From assembly GCA_026770025.1 (NCBI GenBank), contig JAMXDE010000003.1:3162001-3226000 (forward strand): a stretch of DNA of 64,000 nt, read 5' to 3'. Position numbers and translations under genes: made by a program. This document shows positions 17,437-31,251 of this stretch, in pieces (positions within the stretch are counted from its first letter, which is position 1; each line of letters starts with the position of its first letter). The notes below the pieces were generated by a model, which ran no database searches, was not told the origin of the DNA, and worked only from the letters and a program-made list of their open reading frames with translations. Source of the stretch: Craspedostauros australis (Eukaryota; Bacillariophyta; Bacillariophyceae; Mastogloiales; Achnanthaceae).

Positions 17437-20277
17437 ATGATGTTATGTGGTCCTTGGCTCGGCTCGGCGAAAATACCAACGGATGTCGCCCTGTACAAAG
17501 ATGTGTTCAACAGTGCTGTGTTTTGGGATGCCAACCTCGACGAAGATCTGGCGGAGGAGATGCTATACAACGCAGTGCAGGCCAACGATGGTTACAACGG
17601 AGACATCTTTTGGGAGCCGTTGCTACAGACCAGGTGGAAAACAATCGAAACGGCCGCGCTCAATGGCTGCACGCCCGTAGCTGTGTATGTAACAGCAAAA
17701 TATTTACAACCTTCCCAGGCAGATGAACCTCTCAAGAAGTGGCTGATGGAAGACGACAAAGAATACAAGAACGCGGCGATCGCCCTCGTTTATGTCATGG
17801 GGTCCCTCGACCCCAAACTGAAACCGAAGACCATCCGTGAGTCCATCTTGAGGGATTTAGGGTACCTCCATGACATTACCAGTGAGAACAGTGTGCACAA
17901 ATTCGTCACAACCACAGGTGATTCAACATTCTTCGTTGGAATCGCTAGCTTCCGACACAGAGGTGAATCCACCGGGAAGCCTGCACAGGTCGTGTTGAAG
18001 GACAGCGAAGTGGCGACAACAGATACAGTGCTAGTGTACGCCTCCGAGAGCGGCACCGGCAAGACAATTGAGCTCGCCGGAAATGCACACGCACGAAAAG
18101 GTGTGCTCAGTATCATATGTAGCGTCACCAAGGACCTGGAAGCAAAAGATGCTGGCGATCAGCGAACGGACGAGTGCATCAAAAAGCTCACGTGTTGTTT
18201 GAAGAAGGCCATGAGGTTGAATGACACTGCGTTCACCATCATCATCAATGCAATCAGGGAATGGGAAGGCCCTCCCAAGGAAGCGAATGAAGCTGAAGCA
18301 AAAGATCAACGTGACGCAGCCACAGGCGCAGCCACTGTCTCCAAAGAGAAGCCAACTCAACAGCCAAAGCCTGTTCGAATTGTCGTTTGTGTCGACGAAG
18401 CATCCATGTACCCAACCCTCGCGCATGAAATCATCAGGAACCACAAACACATTGGTACAAACTTGGGAAAGTACATCCAGACCCGATGCGGAGACAAGCT
18501 CGAAAAGACGAGCCAAGAGATCGAAGTTGTATTCTCGCTCGCAGGCACAGGTGTGTATGGAGTGGCGATTGGATCTCACGGTACGACCTACGAGATCGTC
18601 GATCCCAGCGCGCGCCATGTGGATCAAGACGTATACAGCGCACTTCTTGCCGAGTACGACGACAAGGAAGAGGCACTTCCAAAATTCAATCAGCTGGTTG
18701 AAGCCAATCTTCTCGGGATCATCGTCCAACACAACGCAAGGATGGCCTCCATCCTGATCGATCAGATCAGCATCTCGATGCTCCAATACACCAATCCCAA
18801 TGAGGAGGCCAGACTCATGGCAAGGGTCTTCAACAAGTTCATGCGATGCAACGGACTCAAAGAGCTTTTAAACAACAACGAAAAAGACGTCAAGGCAGAA
18901 GTTGACAGAGCAATCGAGCGGATGCTCGTGGCATCACAGGCACTAGCAGCCCTTCTCTACCAAAGGAGCTTCGAGTTGGGGAAGGATGATGCTGTGGCAG
19001 AGAAGCTGGTGGAACGACTCGACTACGTCATCAAGTTCCAGCACTTCGGTGATCTCAAGCCCCAAGATGGACTTGGCATGGCCAACCCCGACGACACCAC
19101 AGTCATGGAGGTTCTTGTCGGCACCTACGGATTGGTGGCACCGAAAGTGTTTCCACCGGGAGAGGAAGAATCACAGACCCTAGAGGAGCCGTTCCAGGTG
19201 AGCGAAGCCATGCAGCTGCTTTGCGTCTGGCTCTTGCAGAGTGGCACGCGCTTGAAGGATGCCGATGATTTCTTGGGAACGACACCGTTTGCGTTCGAGC
19301 TGCTTTCCACTCAGCTTGTGAGCTGTGTGATTTCCGCGGCCATGACCGTCGAAGAGAAGGAGAGGAAGGACGTGCCATCCATCTTGACAGAAACCCTACA
19401 GATGTTCTCAAGAGAGAGTGTGGATCCACAACACAAAGGTTGGTACCTGGATGGAGAAATAAAAGAGGCATGGGATGCGCTTGAGGGCGTGATTCCTGTG
19501 TCAGCTGAGTGTAAGCTTGCCTTGGATGGCATGTATCATCACAAGTGTGAAATGTGGCTGGAAGACTTCACAGAGACTCAGGAGGCAGATGGGAGGCAGA
19601 AAAAGGTAGGACAGGTACAGAAGAAGGATGAGCAGAACGATGATGCATTCGCCAACATCTGGCAGAATATTCAGGCAACGAAAATCAAACGAGGCGAGGC
19701 TGTAGATCTTGGCAAGGTGGCCAACTTGGATAGCTTCGATGTTGAAGCAGCATTACGAGATAAGACTGAAATCCTTGCGGTCGACAAGGATTTCGTGGGT
19801 GGACTTGCAGACATCAGAAGGATGAAGATGATTGTATCACCCGGACGATTCATTCCGCCCCTCACAACTGTGGCTGAGGGCAGCAGCAACCTGGCAGATG
19901 GGTGCGTCTCCTTCGTCGGTGCCAAGTGGAGGAATGGAACGTTGGTTGATCACGCGCTGTACACCATCTGTATCCAGTCCAAGGACTATTTCGGATCTTC
20001 TGCCGTCGACAACGACAAGGTGAGAGAGAACAAGAACAGAGTGTACCACGATCTTCTCGACATTCCATTCGGAGAGAACCGTCTGTACTGTCTGGCAACC
20101 AGGTTGGAGAAGTTTGCGAAACGAAAGATCTCGGAGGGTCACAACGCAATGCCGTACGTGTCGTACCCAGTTGATAAAGGGAAATTGCTGCCCAGCATGA
20201 TGTCGACGCTCGACAAACGCCGCAACCGGCACGAGAAGATCGCAAATGGTGCGATCGCTTTCACGCTCGATGGATAG
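17437..20277 (+). CDS. Large P-loop NTPase-like protein, family not recognised
   Basis: The uninterrupted frame encodes 946 residues from the tandem ATGs at 17437/17440. The frame stays open to an ATG at 17020 (1085 residues), but that part looks non-coding. Residues about 200-212 read VLVYASESGTGKT, a Walker A with Ser instead of Gly at its first position. VCVDEAS at about 316 fits Walker B, followed by MYPTLAHEIIRNH. The upstream third has helical, acidic sequence (FWDANLDEDLAEEMLYNAV). The last part is compact and conserved-looking (YHDLLDIPFGENRLYCLATRLEKFAKRK). There is no signal peptide or membrane helix. The overall plan, a Walker A about 200 residues in with a remote DE box and a long variable tail, recalls the ATPase modules of RHS and Crinkler-type proteins. 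This is only a resemblance. No transposase, integrase or reverse transcriptase is present. Confidence 0.72.
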   Translation: MMLCGPWLGSAKIPTDVALYKDVFNSAVFWDANLDEDLAEEMLYNAVQANDGYNGDIFWEPLLQTRWKTIETAALNGCTPVAVYVTAKYLQPSQADEPLKKWLMEDDKEYKNAAIALVYVMGSLDPKLKPKTIRESILRDLGYLHDITSENSVHKFVTTTGDSTFFVGIASFRHRGESTGKPAQVVLKDSEVATTDTVLVYASESGTGKTIELAGNAHARKGVLSIICSVTKDLEAKDAGDQRTDECIKKLTCCLKKAMRLNDTAFTIIINAIREWEGPPKEANEAEAKDQRDAATGAATVSKEKPTQQPKPVRIVVCVDEASMYPTLAHEIIRNHKHIGTNLGKYIQTRCGDKLEKTSQEIEVVFSLAGTGVYGVAIGSHGTTYEIVDPSARHVDQDVYSALLAEYDDKEEALPKFNQLVEANLLGIIVQHNARMASILIDQISISMLQYTNPNEEARLMARVFNKFMRCNGLKELLNNNEKDVKAEVDRAIERMLVASQALAALLYQRSFELGKDDAVAEKLVERLDYVIKFQHFGDLKPQDGLGMANPDDTTVMEVLVGTYGLVAPKVFPPGEEESQTLEEPFQVSEAMQLLCVWLLQSGTRLKDADDFLGTTPFAFELLSTQLVSCVISAAMTVEEKERKDVPSILTETLQMFSRESVDPQHKGWYLDGEIKEAWDALEGVIPVSAECKLALDGMYHHKCEMWLEDFTETQEADGRQKKVGQVQKKDEQNDDAFANIWQNIQATKIKRGEAVDLGKVANLDSFDVEAALRDKTEILAVDKDFVGGLADIRRMKMIVSPGRFIPPLTTVAEGSSNLADGCVSFVGAKWRNGTLVDHALYTICIQSKDYFGSSAVDNDKVRENKNRVYHDLLDIPFGENRLYCLATRLEKFAKRKISEGHNAMPYVSYPVDKGKLLPSMMSTLDKRRNRHEKIANGAIAFTLDG

Positions 20278-20612
20278 TGGACGAGGGTACTGGAGAGGTG
20301 ACGGGATGAGTTGTATATACTCATGCACAGGGAGCAGTTCCATTCATGGACGCACATACGAGGAACGTTACCAATAATAGTACATGTGATGCATGCGACA
20401 GTGCTTCTGCTCGAGAGACTGGCTTTCCATTGCAAATATGAAAATAGCGTGCCGATGCAACACATGATGTGTGTGTCTTCTACCATACTCGTACCAAACG
20501 ATGATGTGCATATTGGAACGAAGAGTTGGACGACGCAGCGGGCTGCAAAGATGCAGCATGTATCATCTTGCCAATGCAGACTTTAGTACTACGTACATCA
20601 TGTTACTCGAGA
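20278..20612. other. Convergent 3' region, P-loop gene and ArgRS
   Basis: 335 bases with only terminator or polyadenylation sequence expected. An ATACTCGTAC motif lies at 20485-20494. Confidence 0.5.
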
Positions 20613-23017
20613 TTAGATCCTCTTCACGTGTCGGATACCGAGCAGCTCGAAGCACTGCTTCATGGCGATGGTGGTGACATGGCACAGCAGCAGGCGGCTC
20701 TTCATTTCATCACTCTTGAGGACGCGGCACTGCGTGACAAAGTCGGAAGCCGAGATGGCAAGGCTGTAGACGTAGTCGCAGATGTGGTACGGCAGCATAT
20801 CTTCGAGGGTGATGTCGATGACGTCCGTGAATTGCTGCAAGGTCAGGGCGAGGTTGCGCTCGGATGGATGGGACAGGGCGATCTGCTCGCCGCTCTTGAG
20901 CAGCGCATCGAGGTCGACATCGCATTCCGCCTTGGCCTTGGCGATGATGCTCTCCAATCGAACGCGCGCGTAGAGGAGGTAGATGGCGGTGTTGCCCTTC
21001 GTGTCGAGCATGGCATCGTAGGAGAACTTGTAGTTCGTCGTTGGGTTGCGGCGCAGATCGAAGTACTTGACGGCGCCGTATCCGCAGGCCTCGGCGACTT
21101 CGTGCAGTTCGGCTTCGGTGATGTTGGCCTTGCCATCGGTGATGCGCTGCTTGAGCGACTCCTCCATGCGGCCGACGGCCTCGTCGAGCAGATCGACGAG
21201 GCGGACGGTGTCGCCGGAGCGCGTCTTGAAGCGCTTGCCGTCCTCTCCCATGACGGTTCCGAAACCGATGTGCTGGAGCTTCTGGCCCTCGTTGATCCAA
21301 CCAATGTCGGTGGCCGCCGTGTTGCACATGGTGAAGTGGTCTGCCTGTGTGAAGTCGGTGATGACGATGATGCGCTTGGCCTTGATGGTCTGGAGGCGGT
21401 GCTTGAGCGCGGCCATGTCCGTGCTGTCGTAGCCGTAGCCACCGTCGCTCTTTTGCAGCATGAGCGGGACCTTGAACTTGCCGACGAAGACGCACTTCGC
21501 ACCACCCTCCTCGATGCGGATGAGTCCCGCCTTGTTGAATTCGTCGATGACTGCGGGGATCTTGTCGTTGTAGAAGGACTCGCCGCACTCCTTGACGTTG
21601 ATGTCGAGGCGGTCGTAGACCTTCTGGAACTCCTTGCGGGAGACGTCGCACAATATCCTCCAGATGTTCATGCACTCCTCGTCGCCTGCCTGCAGCTTGA
21701 CGACGTTGAGCTGCGCCGTCTTCTTGAAGTCGGCGTCGTCATCGAAACGCTGCTTGGCCGCTTTGTAAAAGGCTGTGAGGTCGGTGATGTTGGGCATGTT
21801 GTCGCTGAAGTTGGGGTACTCCTCTTTGAGGAACTGGATGAGCATTCCGAACTGGGTGCCCCAGTCGCCCACGTGGTTGACGCGCTCCACGGTGTGACCG
21901 ACGAATTCTAGGATGCGGCAGACGGATTCGCCGATGATGGTCGATCGCAGATGTCCCACGTGCATTTCCTTGGCGATGTTGGGAGACGAGAAATCGACGA
22001 CGCACTGAATGGGCGTCTTGGCCGGCTTGGTGAGCTGCCCGGTCGTGACGATGCGCTGGACGTGCTTCTGGAGGAAGGCGGGCGTCAGACGGCAGACGAT
22101 GAAGGCGGGTTTCTGCACGGCGAGGTCGCTGATGATGGGGTGCGATGTGCCCAGATGGGCGACGACGGCGTCCGCGATCTGCTGCGGGCTGTTGATGTTC
22201 TGCGGCAGACCTCCTGTCTTCTTGAGAGTTCCGAAGAGCGCCATCGCCGCAGTGCACTGGTAATCGCCGTGCTTGGAGTCCTTGCACTTGGCGACCACCT
22301 TGGCCGGGATGGTGGCGGCGGGGAAGAGCGTCTCGAAGGCCTCGATGAAGATCTGCGTGACGACCGTCTGGAGGCTTGGGTTGTTGGGGTCCACGGCTGG
22401 CGGTGGGAGGAAGTCGGGCACGGCTTCGACGGCCTTCTGCAGCGCTGCGGCGTGGGCCTTGTAGTATTTGAGCACGGCGGCTGGCCACTTGGGCTTGTTG
22501 GCCTCGTCCTGGGACAGCATGACGATGATGCAGAGGTCCGCGACGGTGTCCGCATCACCCACCAGGTGGATGCCGGTGCTGGAGGCCTCCAGGGCGGCGG
22601 CGATCTTGTCCAGCGGCAGCGATCCCGCTCTGGACGTGCGTTCGATCTCGCACCATTCATCCACCATGAATCCGTTGGCCGTGCCGCAGCCAGCCATGGA
22701 GGAAACGGCCTTGGCCATGCAGTTGCCGCCGCCGCCGAGCACGAAGTCGTCGCCGAAGACCAGCGCTGGCTTGGTGCCCGCGAATCCGGTCGGCACATCC
22801 TTCTTCGTTCCAGCGCTGACCGCCACCTTGTAATGCAGCGATGCGTACACCAGCTTGAGGGTCGCAGTGCACTTCTCCGCGCCATTCACCAGCAGGAGCT
22901 TGGGGGCTGGGACTTCCACCTTGGGTGCGGCGGCAGCTGCCTTTGCTGCGCCCTTCTTGTTGCCATTGTTACTGTTGTTGTTGCCATTGTTGCCATTGTT
23001 TCCGGGGGGCCCCTTGC

Positions 23018-23050
<33 letters not shown>

Positions 23051-23174
23051 GCGCTCCTCCTCCACCACCTGCGGCAGCCGCCTTCGCCGCTTGCTTCTTG
23101 GCTGCCTTCTCGGCCTTCTTGGCAGCCTTTTTCAGCTCGTTCTTGGACGGTCCCTTCTTCTCGGCTTCGCTCAT
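20613..23174 (-). CDS. Arginyl-tRNA synthetase (class I)
   Basis: The single exon encodes 853 residues. The first ATG (23174, MSEAEKKGPS) opens a Lys/Ala-rich helix and a low-complexity Gly/Ala/Asn linker to about residue 95. Eukaryotic synthetases often carry such extensions for RNA or complex binding. The catalytic core holds the HIGH box as HVGH (about 402, within AKEMHVGHLRST), GDWGTQFG (about 433) and the degenerate KMSKS region GKRFKTRSGD (about 650). The ArgRS-specific anticodon-binding DALR domain follows (NPTTNYKFSYDAMLDTKGNTAIYLLYARVR). It charges tRNA-Arg and has no organelle presequence, so it is the cytosolic enzyme. The C-terminus reads LLGIRHVKRI, where most ArgRS end LLGI....RM. 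An extra domain of about 250 residues lies between the extension and the core (residues 95-330). Confidence 0.94.
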
Positions 23175-23903
23175 CTTGCAATCCAAAGTTGAGTACTTCT
23201 ATTTGCACTTGTATTTGCGCCTGCACTTGTATTTGTGGCTCTACCGTTCTGTGGATGGTTGTGTTGTTGACGTTGTGCAATGCAATTCGATGCAGTATAA
23301 TACAATGGAGATTCAAGCGTGGACGAAGATCCAGATGTTTGTGTTGGTTTTGAGGCTTTGTTGCGCGGGATCTTTGGACGCATGCACCCATCGCGATGAT
23401 CGCAGTGTTGTGGTTTGGAGCGTGTCCAAACACCGGTTGACGGACTGATCAAATGCGTGACCAGGTTGGTGCCAACCGAAACGTGTGACATCTGCGATCA
23501 ACTCGTTCACGTTTGGGACCACGCTGCTGCCTACGACTACGAGTAGAGAGGGAACGTCCTCAACGCAGGCGAGGCTGCATCCTCCACGGCACAAGCATGA
23601 GCGACGGCATCCAATGTTACTAATCCTCCACTCTTAAAGGAAACTATCGAGATGAGGTGAGAATAATGCAAGTTATCTAGAGGACTCTGCTTACGAGATA
23701 TTTCTGCTTCTTTGGGGATCTATGGTAAAAGTAGTGTGGTCGAAAGATGGTGCAGTTGTGATGACGTTCGTGTTGTTGCTGTCGCCATTGCTGCTGATGT
23801 TGGCGATGGTCGCAGTCCATAATTGGTGACGACGGAATGGGAAGGAATCAAATGGAATGGGGAAAGACAAAGGAGAGCATCATGCTGCGCTCTACCTGCC
23901 TGC
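23175..23903. other. Intergenic upstream of ArgRS, downstream of the SOUL gene
   Basis: The stretch next to ArgRS (23190-23270) is made of TTGTATTTG/CACTTG-like imperfect repeats and is probably its 5' UTR. No gene recognised. Confidence 0.5.
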
Positions 23904-25596
23904 CTACTGTTTGTCGCTGTCTGTGCCCGATGTCTGGCTCGCGCCTGCTTTCTGGGAAGATGTGACTGCCTCTGTAACGGCCGCCTCGTCGACTTCTCCA
24001 TTGGTGGCGATGTCCCATTGCTCCCGGATGTCGGTCACGTTTTCGATGTCGTCCACCTTGCCGCGCACCGGCACGGCGATCTCATTGCGGCGCACGATGG
24101 GCAGCGTGTACGGTGGGTTGTACTGGAAGATAACATGTGGCACGACGGCGCCGTGCGGCACATCGAGCTCCACACCATCGAGCTCCAGGGACTGCATCAG
24201 AGACTCCTTCTGACGGGCGATCTCGCCGTCGGTGACGAAGCCGGTGAACTTGCGCACTGCCAGCCTCGCGGCGGGGATCTCCACGATGCGGATGGAACCG
24301 CTCTCTGAGTCGATCGGGGCAGTGGATTTATCGAGCGGCTCCGGGATCTTGTTCTCTGACAGGTAGAATCTCATCTCACCCGCGCTGGTCGTGGTGACGG
24401 GGGTCGTCATGGGCATGGACTGCTGGTCTTCGTTGGCGCCGAAAATGTAGGCGGCGAGCGAATTGAAAGCCTTGCCGGCGGATGCCACGTCGTCCAGCTT
24501 CCCCATGGCGGTCTCCGCCACGCTGTATCCACTGTAATCTCGGATCTCGTACGACCCCTGGGTGCCGACCACGGTGTATTCTGGTTCCTCCAGCCCCTCC
24601 GGCGTTTCGAGGAAGACGTTCTTGGCCTCCTGCGCCAAGGTCTCGGTCTGCTCGCTGATTCGCTTGGGGATCTTGTTGAAGGGGTCTTTCAGATCCTCCT
24701 GCAAGTACTCGATGTTGCGCTGCACCTGGTTCGAAAACACCTCGAAGAGTCTCGTGCCGACCTTGTTCAGCGACGGTGGCTGCGGGACGCGTCCTGCGGG
24801 AGGTGCGATCTGCTGGATGCCTGGCAGGATATCATTGGTGATCTGCCTGGCGACGGCGCGAGTTCCATCCTGCAACTTTCTGCCGTTGGGTGTCAGCAGC
24901 GGATCGATCTGGCGGTGTCCGTATGAATCGAGGGTGTTTTGTGTGTGAAGTTACGTGGCAACGAGCCGCGGCGTTAGTGGAGCAGTTGCAGCAATGATTG
25001 TCGTGAGTTGGTTGCAGTTGATTTCATTTCATTTCAATTCGTTGTGCGTGTGCGATATAGTGCTCAGCCACTCGGCCGCTCATTTGGAAGTGGCTTGTTC
25101 ATTTTCACTTTCACGGTATGGTGTGGTATGGTACATCATTGAAATGACCAACAGAGCACAAATAGAACGCAAACATAGATCACAGTATCAACAGCATTAA
25201 CAACAGCATTAACAACGGCAACACACAGTTCGCACTCACCTGCCGCTTCGACACGGCATCCACCACAGAATCTCGAATTGCTTGATTCGAGTTGAACAAA
25301 TCTGAAATGAGAACCTGACGATCGGCCGCCGTCGTAAGCGGGTTGAGGACATCGTCCAACTTGGTCTGCCACGAGCGGTCTTCCTTTGGGGCCAACAACG
25401 TTGCGGTATTGTCTGCCTGCTGTCCCTGCTTTGTCTCGGTATCGAGCGAATCAGCAAAGGCCGAGAACGCAGCGTCGTTGGAGGAAAAGAGACGCGATTG
25501 TTGGTAGCTGGATGGCGTTGCAGAAGGAATGGTGAAAGATTCTGTTGTGGTTGCCAGCAGCAACGACAGCAGAGCTGCGAGGGATTCTTGCTTCAT
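23904..25596 (-). CDS. Plastid SOUL-domain heme-binding protein
   Basis: Two exons, 25240-25596 and 23904-24908, joined across a 331-base intron (GTGAGT donor, CAG acceptor) in phase 0 to give 453 residues. Exon 1 encodes a signal peptide ending TESF|TIP and a linker. The join reads VSKRQ|IDPLLTPNGRKLQ. Residues about 120-220 are helical (QRNIEYLQEDLKDPFNKIPKR). The SOUL/HBP domain covers about 225-425, starting PEYTVVGTQGSYEIRDYSGYS and ending PYTLPIVRRNEIAVPVR. SOUL proteins bind heme or tetrapyrroles. Plastid members occur in plastoglobules and eyespots of algae, so tetrapyrrole binding or transport in the plastid is the likely role. The tail is Thr/Ser/Gln-rich. Axial heme ligands are not fixed in this family, so heme binding itself is inferred. 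Confidence 0.9.
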
Positions 25597-26994
25597 GGTG
25601 ACTTGTGTGGTTGTGGAGTTGAGTGGAATGGAATGGAGGGGAGTCGAGTGGTGCTCGATTCAAACTTGTGTGCCTTGTGTGATCTGCTGATTGTACGATC
25701 GTGTGTCTGCGATGTTTGTACCGACACGAGGAGAGTGTTGTCAGTGGCTAGGCCGTATAATACAATACGAGTATAATATGAGAGACTGCCTCTGTTGGAG
25801 AATGCCTTCTTCAGATTCCTTTTGGTGGAATTGCGGTTGCTATGATGGTTCTTCTTCTTTGTTGCGAAGTGGAGGAAGAAGGATGTGCGGGTGGTTGTTG
25901 AATTTTGTGAGGAACCAACGATGGTGACAGCCGCACGAAGAACGACGACAGCAGCTGCAACGAGCTGCTCTTCCTTCTCTCTCTCTCTCTCTCTCTCTCT
26001 GGCGATGTTGATGGACATCTTCTCTCTGGTTTGTTGTTTGTGTTGTTGTTGATCTTGTGTCGCGATGTTGACATCCGAAAGGATACGAAGAACAACAAAT
26101 TCTGGGTTCAACATCCGGGTGCCATTTAAGTCATGGAAATGATCGAATGACCATCTGCCTTTGGCCGGCTGCGACAGTTGGCCTCGTTCAAGATGAAAAC
26201 AGCGCTCTTGGTGGCTTGTCGTGGAAGAAAGTCGATCTTGGGGCTATTTACGAGACACACCATACGCGTACATGCCAACAAGTACTCGTGCGTACTTTAT
26301 GAGTGGATCGTGCCGGTGCCAGGCAGAAGGCACAGAGAGAGTCACAAACATGATGTCTCCTTTCTTTGGTCGAACAGATGATGGCAGAAGGGGATGCGTG
26401 ATGTTTGATGTGTGACGATGAGTCGTTGTTATCCCACCAATACGACCTTTGTGCTGGTTTGGCCCCCTCTCTGTGCGACCGTCGAAGGATAGTTGGTGTC
26501 GGCGCAACAGCGGCTCCAGAGAAGAGGCTCCGTGAGGCACACACGAACTACAGATGCTCTTGTGCTTGCGGAGGATCGGCTTCTCCTTCAAGATTGCCTC
26601 GGATCTTTGTGATGCTATCCTCTCTTGTGTGCGTCGTTCACTGTTCCAGCCCAAGATAGTCAAGAATACTGGAATACGACGATGGCGACGAACTGGAAAG
26701 GACAAGATCAAGTCTCTTCGGTCCACTCAGAACGGGGATAGAGTAAAGTACTGCGGTCATTTGGTTTAAAATATTGTTCTCTTGCAACCTCCCAGGTTGG
26801 CTGCAAGGATGGAAATGATCCAGAAGCTCGGCTCTGTGCGGGTGTTGTCCGACTTCTGAACGATGTTGGGAAGACAGGTGGAGTGAAATAATCACCCCAT
26901 TTGATTGTGTTTGCTTTCATTTTCGCTTCCCAACAAAGGACCTTTCCGACGGTCCATTCAAGAAGGTGTGCAATCCATCGCTGTCTACCACTGT
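25597..26994. other. Intergenic, 1.4 kb, between the SOUL gene and the helicase 3' end
   Basis: It holds the SOUL promoter, an AATACGAGTATAAT motif (25765-25778), a long (CT)n run (25975-26000) and T/G-rich stretches. Frames here give only unrecognisable products. A CTGTCTACCA unit repeats three times near 26981-27005, running into the helicase stop codon. Confidence 0.5.
25975..26000. repeat. (CT)n microsatellite
   Basis: About 26 bases of pure CT in the upstream region of the SOUL gene. Confidence 0.95.
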
Positions 26995-29464
<2,470 letters not shown>

Positions 29465-30305
29465 CCTTGCTTCTTCACTTCTGTACTTGGTTGATCCGGC
29501 GTTTGGTTATGGCGTTGATGGTGGAGCGTTGGTTGGATGGTGTGAGATGTGATGTGGTGTGATCTGTTGCGATGCAATGCGATGCGATCCGGCTGGATGA
29601 GTGAGACCGAATCGTGACGGCGTCTTTTGTGTTCGATTGCGTTTGTGTTTGCGTCTGCTGTTCCCCGATGTGGCTGATGTGATCGTGTGGATGTGGTCTT
29701 GCTCCCTCTTCCATCCTTTTGCTTTTGTTCTTTTTTTCGTTTGGGTGGGAGATGGATGACGGTTTGGTGGTCGTCGACGTCTTGCGTTTGTCGGCGGGCT
29801 GCACGCAAACTGACAAGAACACATCGCGCAGCTCACAATGATCGGTTGGTTTGCAGAATCTTGTGTGCTCAGAACCTGATAAGGTATCTGAATAACGTCA
29901 TTATAACCGTTAGATGAATCATCAGTCCGTTTCGTTCTTCGCGCACCCTTCCGATTTTGCAAATAGCCTAGATTTCCGATTGGGTGTAGGCAGGCGCCAC
30001 GATCGTGGAAATGTGGAGACTCCTCATCGAGTACTTGCACAATACTTCGCTACACTTAGAGCCACCCCCCTCGGATGGTGTCCTGTGCCATCGCATCCCT
30101 CGTATCATTCATGGTGAGAGCTTCGGTTGCATCAACTGCGCCTGCTCGTATCCATGCCAGTGCAATGGAGAAGCATGCTTGTTCCAGAGTTGTGCATTCG
30201 GACACGTATGAATGTCATGTCCTGGCGACGACAACGAAGACGACGATCGTCGCTTTCGTAGGTACGGGTGGCATTGCAGGACGCTTCTGCCACTCCGAGC
30301 AAAGA
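29465..30305. other. Helicase upstream region
   Basis: 0.84 kb between the helicase start codon and the 3' end of the GST gene. The first 200 bases are repetitive (GATGTGATG/GCGATGCGATGC), as expected for a 5' UTR. No gene recognised. Confidence 0.5.
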
Positions 30306-31251
30306 TCACCACCACCACCACCAGGAACTTTGAACGGTCTTCGAGAAGGACTTGTTGGCCTTGCAAGTTTGCAACCAGCCGTGCAGACGTTCGCATCCCT
30401 CCTTCTCGAACGACCCATACGCATTCTCGATCCTCCACAGAAATGGAAATGCCGAGCAGTCCGCCACAGTCACTTCGTCTCCGCAAATGTAGGGACCGAC
30501 CACATCGGCATCCATCTCGCGCAGCCGATCCCACATCTCTTTCTTGCTGCCTCCCAGGACGGCGCTCTTCCCGATCGGGAGGAAGGACTTCATCTTGCTT
30601 CGAAATTCAGCTATTTGTTGCGAATGCTTGGAATTGGTACTCAGACCGCTGCTGTCGTCACCGCGTATCGTATCGATGCTGTCCAGGATTAGATCCGAAT
30701 CGGCGTACACCTGCTCCTTGTCTGAATTGACGAAGACCGGCACCGTGCCCGCGGGGTTCAAGTCCCAGAACCAATCCGGTTTTCCATTCGGTCCGTACAA
30801 CGAGATCTCTTGCAAGGTGTACGGTGTCTGGCTGACCTCCAGCGCTATCCATGCCTTTTGGGCTGCGAAGGGGGCCGAAAGAGACATATCGTCGTATATT
30901 CGATGGAGCATGGAGTCGGACGGCCATGGCAACGTTGGGCATGCACGGGGTGAGTGGAAGATGCGACCGCACATCGCCATTGGAGCAAGTTCCAATCGTA
31001 TATTAGCTGTTACTACGTATTATGTAATATAATAGAATACAATAGTATACGTATACTCCATTCATTCCGCATTGCATCAGATCCTTACCGAAGGGACACA
31101 TCTTGTTGGTAATAAGCTTGCTCATCTTGCCATTCGTGGCCACCGCAAAGGCATCAACGGTTCCAAACAATGGCAAGAGAGACAGCAAATGGAGACCGAA
31201 GTATGGAAACAGCGAGACCAATGCAACCGTGCGGGTGGTGGACGACCTCAT
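30306..31251 (-). CDS. Plastid-targeted Cys-type glutathione S-transferase (omega/lambda-like)
   Basis: Two exons, 31089-31251 and 30306-30862, joined in phase 1 across a 226-base intron (GTAAGG donor, CAG acceptor), give 239 residues. The start MRSSTTRTVA was chosen over an ATG ten codons earlier (31281) because it gives a short basic n-region before the hydrophobic core. The signal peptide ends VDAF|AVA, a plastid junction. The active site MCPFAQKAWIAL has C52-P-F-A, the cysteine of omega, lambda and DHAR classes rather than the Tyr/Ser of other GSTs. NPAGTVPVF and DSDLILDSID complete the thioredoxin-like half. The helical half holds VGPYICGDEVTVADCSAFPFLWR. Such enzymes are thiol transferases or dehydroascorbate reductases, so a redox role in the plastid is inferred. 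It ends in five Trp codons (TGG)5 before TGA. Confidence 0.87.

Noticed and set aside
17437-20277. Transposon or retroelement identity for the P-loop gene
   Set aside because: No transposase, integrase, reverse transcriptase, terminal repeats or target-site duplications could be seen.
20526-23192. Two long plus-strand frames (461 and 413 codons)
   Set aside because: Both are antisense to ArgRS and consist of low-complexity shadow sequence.
26178-26769. Several overlapping frames of 60-160 codons on both strands
   Set aside because: None has gene-like codon use or a recognisable motif, and none can be joined to a neighbour by good splice sites.
30750-30770. tRNA T-arm-like GGGTTCAAGTCCC
   Set aside because: It lies within the GST coding sequence. 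No acceptor, D or anticodon arms can be built around it.
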